From NCBI GenBank assembly GCA_021790615.1, contig JAJYGW010000379.1, forward strand, positions 1-8,105: a stretch of DNA of 8,105 bases, read 5' to 3'. Of the stretch, positions 5,223 through 8,105 are shown piece after piece. Origin of the DNA: Actinomycetes bacterium. Its GTDB lineage: Bacteria; Actinomycetota; Acidimicrobiia; Acidimicrobiales; JAKAOS01. Made by a program: the position numbers and the translations under genes. Under the pieces are notes generated by a model. That model was not told the origin of the DNA and made no database searches. It was given only the letters and a program-made list of their open reading frames with translations. Position 1 is the first letter of the stretch. Each line of letters opens with the position of its first letter.

Positions 5223-6083
5223 GTGATAGAGGCGGTCGTCAACGTCTCGGAAGGTCGCGATGCCGCCCTCGTCCGGACGATCGGCGAGGCGGCTGGCACG
5301 ACCCTGCTCGACGTCCACTCCGACGAGCACCACCACCGGAGCGTCTTCACCCTGGCGGGCGGCGCGCAACTCGTCGAGCGCGCCGCGCTCGAGCTCGCAC
5401 GGCGGGCCGTAGAGCTTCTCGACATCTCCGAGCACGCGGGCGTCCATCCACGTCTGGGCGTGGCCGACGTCGTCCCGTTCGTCGCGTGGGACGAGGAGTT
5501 CGAGGTGGCGGTGGCGGCGAGGGACCGTTTCGCCGAGGCGTTCGGGCGTGACGGCGTTCCCTGTTTCCTCTACGGCCCCGAGCGGCCGCTCCCCGAGATC
5601 CGGCGCGACGCCTTCATCGTCCTCCCGCCCGACACGGGGCCGCCGGAGCCACACCCCACGGCCGGTGCCACGTGTGTCGGAGCGCGGCCAGTCCTCGTCG
5701 CGTACAACCTGGTCGTCCAGGTCCCCCTCGAGGAAGCCCGCAAGATCGCGGCCACGCTGCGCGGCCCGCAGGTGCGGTCTCTCGCCTTCCCGTTGGGATC
5801 GGAGACCCAGATCTCCTTCAACCTCATCGACCCGCTCAACATCGGGCCGGCAGAGATCTACGACCTCGTCGCCCGTTTGGCGCGCATCGATCGGGCGGAG
5901 CTGGTCGGCCTCATCCCCGAGCGGGTCCTAGCGGACATCCCGCGCCAACGACTTGCCGAGCTCGGGCTGTCGCCGGAGGTCACCGTGGAGGCTCGGCTGG
6001 CTCGGCTGGCTCGGCTGGCGACCCCGGGCTCTGCCTCTCCCTCTCCGTCGGCGTCCCCTGAACGGGGGCGCCTCCGCAGCTGA
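5223..6083 (+). CDS. ftcD: Glutamate formimidoyltransferase, single-domain FTCD, 286 aa
   Basis: The enzyme moves a formimino group between N-formimino-glutamate and tetrahydrofolate (EC 2.1.2.5), a step of histidine breakdown feeding one-carbon metabolism. The N-subdomain opens with the characteristic VVNVSEGRD (5-13) and has the active-site segment HAGVHPRLGVADVVPF (71-86); H75 corresponds by motif to the catalytic His of mammalian FTCD (EHPRMG). The C-subdomain contains GATCVGARPVLVAYN (148-162) and QISFNLIDP (196-204). There is no cyclodeaminase domain, as is usual for bacterial single-domain forms. No other hut gene is nearby, so the pathway is inferred from family only. Residues from about 257 on form a low-complexity tail, beginning with a 9-bp tandem repeat. 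GTG 5223 is the likely start: no Shine-Dalgarno is seen, and TAGACA 7 nt before it is a weak leaderless -10. The stop lies 8 bp from the convergent WhiB2-like stop. Confidence 0.92.
   Translation: MIEAVVNVSEGRDAALVRTIGEAAGTTLLDVHSDEHHHRSVFTLAGGAQLVERAALELARRAVELLDISEHAGVHPRLGVADVVPFVAWDEEFEVAVAARDRFAEAFGRDGVPCFLYGPERPLPEIRRDAFIVLPPDTGPPEPHPTAGATCVGARPVLVAYNLVVQVPLEEARKIAATLRGPQVRSLAFPLGSETQISFNLIDPLNIGPAEIYDLVARLARIDRAELVGLIPERVLADIPRQRLAELGLSPEVTVEARLARLARLATPGSASPSPSASPERGRLRS
5992..6018 (+). repeat. Three tandem copies of a 9-bp unit inside ftcD
   Basis: CTCGGCTGG is present three times without interruption, encoding ARLARLARLA in the C-terminal tail of the formimidoyltransferase. The number of units could vary by slippage without shifting frame. 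Confidence 0.95.
6050..6072. terminator. GC-rich stem-loop at the 3' end of ftcD
   Basis: GGCGTCCCC (6050-6058) pairs with GGGGGCGCC (6064-6072) as a 9-bp stem with one G-U pair and the 5-base loop TGAAC. It lies just inside the ftcD stop, between two convergent genes, and could aid termination. It has no U-tract, and part of it is coding sequence, so a terminator role is tentative. Confidence 0.35.
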
Positions 6084-6091
6084 TCAGCCGG

Positions 6092-6373
6092 TCAGGACGC
6101 CGCGTGCTCGGTCTGTCGTGCGAGCACCCGCGCCCTGCGCACGCGCCGGCGCTCCCGCTCGCTCATGCCGCCCCAGATCCCGAACTTCTCGCCGTTGGCG
6201 ATGGCGTACTCGAGGCAGTCCTCCCGCACGACGCAGCCGCGGCAGACCTCTTTGGCCTCACGCGTCGAGGCGCCACGCTCCGGGAAGAACAGCTCGGGGT
6301 CGACGCCCATGCAGTTGGCGCGTATCTGCCAGGATCGATCCGGTCCTTCGAAGATGAACGAAGTCAATGCCAC
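6092..6373 (-). CDS. whiB2: WhiB2/WhmD-like iron-sulfur transcription factor, 93 aa
   Basis: Cluster-ligating cysteines are at 21, 44, 47 and 53, with LFFPERG (28-34), STREAKEVC (36-44), CLEYA (53-57) and FGIWGG (64-69) followed by MSERERRRVRRAR. The STREAKxVC and ExFGIWGG blocks are those of the WhiB2/WhmD subgroup, linked to septation and division in mycobacteria and Streptomyces; function in this host is inferred. GTG 6373 was chosen over the longer ATG at 6481 because a strong purine-rich site (GGGGAGGGAGA on the minus strand, 6377-6387) lies a few bases upstream, and the extra 36 residues would cross a palindrome and probable promoter. The gene is convergent with ftcD and divergent from the surface-protein gene. 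The symbol is by motif similarity, not by proven orthology. Confidence 0.92.
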   Translation of the reverse strand: MALTSFIFEGPDRSWQIRANCMGVDPELFFPERGASTREAKEVCRGCVVREDCLEYAIANGEKFGIWGGMSERERRRVRRARVLARQTEHAAS

Positions 6374-6376
6374 CGG

Positions 6377-6387
6377 TGTCTCCCTCC
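6377..6387 (-). promoter_or_regulatory. Strong ribosome binding site for the WhiB2-like gene
   Basis: Minus-strand GGGGAGGGAGA ends 3 nt before GTG 6373, with its GGGAG core about 6 nt away. This is the clearest Shine-Dalgarno sequence in the window, contrasts with several neighbours that have none, and decides the start of this gene. Confidence 0.7.
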
Positions 6388-6403
6388 CCTGGTGGACTCT
6401 CAA

Positions 6404-6419
6404 CCGTGTAGTTACACGG
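6404..6419. promoter_or_regulatory. Perfect 7-2-7 palindrome, candidate operator upstream of the WhiB2-like gene
   Basis: CCGTGTA-GT-TACACGG is an exact inverted repeat in the 5' leader of the WhiB2-like gene, 31 bp before its start. Its size and symmetry suit a dimeric DNA-binding regulator; as RNA it could also form a short hairpin. It lies just downstream of the tentative promoter at 6428-6456, where a bound repressor would block transcription. Confidence 0.5.
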
Positions 6420-6427
6420 CTGTAGTC

Positions 6428-6456
6428 ATCATGTACCCATTCGCCCCGCAGCGCAA
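6428..6456 (-). promoter_or_regulatory. Tentative promoter of the WhiB2-like gene
   Basis: On the minus strand TTGCGC (6456-6451) and CATGAT (6433-6428) are separated by 17 bp. Each matches the consensus only partly (3/6 and 4/6). The start site would fall near 6421, giving a leader of roughly 48 nt that includes the palindrome and the strong ribosome binding site. Confidence 0.3.
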
Positions 6457-6514
6457 GGGGGGTCCGGGTGTGTCCGTACAACTTCGGCGCGGCACCATCA
6501 CCTGGGCTTTCCTC

Positions 6515-6543
6515 TTGTTACACCGAAAACGTGGCAGTAGCGT
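6515..6543 (+). promoter_or_regulatory. Tentative promoter of the surface-protein gene
   Basis: TTGTTA (6515-6520) and TAGCGT (6538-6543) are separated by exactly 17 bp. The -35 matches consensus at 4 of 6 positions, and the -10 keeps the key T, A and final T. The start site would fall near 6550, about 20 nt before ATG 6571. Confidence 0.4.
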
Positions 6544-6560
6544 GAATACCACAACGTCAT

Positions 6561-6566
6561 AGGGGG
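6561..6566 (+). promoter_or_regulatory. Ribosome binding site of the surface-protein gene
   Basis: AGGGGG lies 4 nt before ATG 6571 in a short purine-rich stretch and fixes the start of the surface-protein gene. Confidence 0.65.
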
Positions 6567-6570
6567 ATAT

Positions 6571-8105
6571 ATGGGCTGGCCACTGCAGACCCGAGCGCGC
6601 GTCGTGGCCTTCCTGATCGGTCTCGCTGCCGGGGGAGGCGCGCTGCTCGCCATCCTGTGTCTGTTCGCTGCGTCTCCGGAAGCGGGAGGCACCGTCACCT
6701 GCAGCGACAACTACATCGGTGCCACGAACGGCTCCTGGAACACCGCCGCGAACTGGTCCACAGGAGTCGTCCCCGGCCGGTTCGACACAGCGTGCATCAA
6801 CACCGGAGCCGGGACGATCTCGTTCTCCGGGACGACGTCGTCCATCACCGGTGTGACCGTGGCCTCAGGTGACACGCTGGCGGTCACGAGTGGCACCCTC
6901 GCGATCGAAGGACCCTCCTTCACCTCGAGCATTGCCTCGCTCAGCATCGCCGGCGGCACCTTCGTCGCCGACAACCCCGCCAGCATCACGACGCTCTCGG
7001 TCAGCTCGGGCAGCTTCAACGGCTATGGCTCGTCGACGGCATCGACGCTGTCGTGGACAGGCGGGTACTTCGGCAACGGCAACGCGGGCGACGGCCAGCT
7101 GACGGTCTCGGGGGCGACCACCATCAACACCCAGACCAGCCAAGGCGTCTACCAGTTCTCGCTCGTCCTCGACGGCGCCGCCGCGGTGCAGGCCTCCGGC
7201 GGCAGCCCGGGCTTCTTCCTCGGGGGCCAGTCCTCGCTCATCCTCGCCGACACCTCGTCCCCGCCGACGATCGCCGAAGGCGCCACCGTGAGCGCCTCGG
7301 GCGGCTTCGTCCAGGTGGACCCGGGCGTGACCCTCACCGTGACCGGTACCTCGGGCGCCACGACGACGGTCGGCAACCTCGCCGACGAGGGCATCGTCTC
7401 GGTGCCCTCGAACGGGACGCTCCTCGTCGACGGCGGCACGAGCCCGGGCGTCTTCGATGTGACGGGGAGCGGCATCCTCGAGCTGTCGGGGGCGGAGCTG
7501 ACCGGTAGCGGCACCGACGTCTCGGGCACCTCGTCCACCCTCGAGGTCTACGACTCGACCATCGACGGCACAGTCGACGTCTCAGAGGTGACGGGCTTCA
7601 ACAGCAGCAGCGTGTCGTACTTCTACGGCACCGTCACCGCCGCCACGATCGAGACCGGGCCGGCTGCTGGCTCGCCCGAGCAGACCCTCTACTTCGGCGG
7701 CCCGAGCGTGTCGGCGACGACCGCCCTCGACCTCTACGGGGGAGGGGTCTCCGGCTCGGCACCCATCTCGGCGGCAAGCTTCACCTGGTCGGGCGGCAGC
7801 ATCGGCATCTACGACAGCGCCGCCACGACCGGGACGATCACCGTCTCGGGCACAGCCACGATCACGACGCCGTCTGGGTCCAACTCCTACATGACGAGCA
7901 CCTCGCTCGTGCTCGACGGGGCGACCTCGATCGGCACGGCGACGATGACGAACCCGAGCTTCTCGGTGAGCAACGCCGCCTCGCTCATCCTCGCCGACAC
8001 CTCGTCCCCGCCGACGATCGCCGAAGGCGCCACCGTGAGCGCCTCGGGCGGCTTCGTCCAGGTGGACCCGGGCGTGACCCTCACCGTGACCGGTACCTCG
8101 GGCGC
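6571..8105 (+). CDS. Large secreted Ser/Thr/Gly-rich beta-solenoid-like surface protein, N-terminal part (runs off the right edge)
   Basis: The frame is open for 511 codons to the window end. It starts at ATG 6571 with AGGGGG upstream. A basic n-region (RAR) and a hydrophobic stretch (11-34) form a signal peptide or membrane anchor, with cleavage plausible around 34-40. Residues 41-85 hold a module with NGSWNTAANWSTGVVPG (53-69) and two cysteines (44 and 75) that could form a disulfide; similar W-NWS-G-P-D modules begin bacterial adhesin-like repeats. The rest is rich in Ser, Thr, Gly, Ala and Val, with alternating hydrophobic residues typical of parallel beta-helices. A unit of about 249 residues recurs: TLSWTGG (159-165) and SFTWSGG (403-409), LTVSG and ITVSG, SLVLDGA (197-203 and 445-451), then an identical segment from 222 and 471. 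I predict an exported cell-surface or extracellular-matrix protein. A C-terminal anchor cannot be seen, and no enzymatic motif is visible. Confidence 0.85.
   Translation, partial: MGWPLQTRARVVAFLIGLAAGGGALLAILCLFAASPEAGGTVTCSDNYIGATNGSWNTAANWSTGVVPGRFDTACINTGAGTISFSGTTSSITGVTVASGDTLAVTSGTLAIEGPSFTSSIASLSIAGGTFVADNPASITTLSVSSGSFNGYGSSTASTLSWTGGYFGNGNAGDGQLTVSGATTINTQTSQGVYQFSLVLDGAAAVQASGGSPGFFLGGQSSLILADTSSPPTIAEGATVSASGGFVQVDPGVTLTVTGTSGATTTVGNLADEGIVSVPSNGTLLVDGGTSPGVFDVTGSGILELSGAELTGSGTDVSGTSSTLEVYDSTIDGTVDVSEVTGFNSSSVSYFYGTVTAATIETGPAAGSPEQTLYFGGPSVSATTALDLYGGGVSGSAPISAASFTWSGGSIGIYDSAATTGTITVSGTATITTPSGSNSYMTSTSLVLDGATSIGTATMTNPSFSVSNAASLILADTSSPPTIAEGATVSASGGFVQVDPGVTLTVTGTSG
7232..7358 (+). 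repeat. Perfect direct repeat, copy 1 (at least 127 bp)
   Basis: This stretch is identical base for base to 7979-8105, at an offset of 747 bp (249 codons), and keeps the reading frame. It encodes the segment from SLILADTSSPP through LTVTGTSG. The identity begins abruptly at 7232 (7231 is T, against G at 7978), and the true length is cut by the window edge. Confidence 0.97.
7979..8105 (+). repeat. Perfect direct repeat, copy 2 (truncated by window end)
   Basis: This is the second copy of the 127-bp identical segment. Sequence before it (7786-7978) matches that before copy 1 only at protein level, in motifs such as W-S/T-GG and SLVLDGA, so identity is confined to this block and what follows. 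Confidence 0.97.

Noticed and set aside
6079..6088. The 10-bp palindrome GCTGATCAGC at the ftcD stop
   Set aside because: It is short, has no loop and sits at a stop codon between convergent genes; chance is a sufficient explanation.
6374..6481. A longer WhiB2-like protein starting at ATG 6481
   Set aside because: It would add 36 residues not typical of the family, across the palindrome and promoter region, while GTG 6373 has a strong ribosome binding site.
6655..6660. Cys30 of the surface protein as a lipoprotein lipobox
   Set aside because: The preceding residues AIL do not fit the L-[AS]-[GA]-C pattern, and the Cys lies within the hydrophobic stretch.
7232..8105. CRISPR array or mobile-element repeat as the explanation for the identical blocks
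   Set aside because: There are only two long copies in frame within a coding repeat, with no regular short spacers, terminal inverted repeats or transposase.

Overview
This is high-GC DNA with strongly GC-biased third codon positions. Two WhiB-family genes (essentially restricted to Actinobacteria and their phages) and a membrane protein carrying an N-terminal DDRLWRHPSE motif place it in an actinobacterium. From recall of similar protein sets, the Acidimicrobiia are my best guess; this is inference without a database search.

Layout. (1) 1-432, plus: the 3' end of a HEAT-repeat protein, cut by the left edge. (2) 404-1911, minus: moaE (molybdopterin synthase large subunit) followed, through a 4-bp ATGA overlap, by an MreB/actin-like ATPase whose end overlaps the HEAT gene. 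(3) 1974-4528, plus: a membrane-anchored trypsin-like/PDZ protein with all three catalytic positions apparently replaced, then, through a 4-bp GTGA overlap, a zincin-like (DUF2342) protein with an altered HExxH motif. (4) 4552-4854, minus: a small unrecognised protein, convergent with the zincin gene across a stem-loop that contains both stop codons. (5) 4953-6083, plus: a WhiB-like regulator, then a single-domain glutamate formimidoyltransferase. (6) 6092-6373, minus: a second WhiB protein of WhiB2/WhmD type. (7) 6571 to the right edge, plus: the N-terminal part of a large secreted Ser/Thr/Gly-rich beta-solenoid-like surface protein with a perfect in-frame DNA repeat.

How the genes may work together. 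Most of the window looks chromosomal housekeeping and regulatory: cofactor synthesis, cell shape, envelope protein handling, WhiB regulation, folate C1 transfer. The two coupled pairs (moaE with the MreB-like gene; PDZ pseudoprotease with the degenerate zincin) are the most distinctive arrangements. The second pair joins two peptidase-fold proteins that both seem to have lost or altered their active sites, suggesting a binding or scaffold complex at the membrane rather than proteolysis. The surface-protein gene is the accessory, fast-evolving part.

I see no tRNA, rRNA, CRISPR array, insertion sequence or attachment site. No gene-free stretch exceeds 300 bases; the longest, 6374-6570, holds a palindrome and two tentative promoters.
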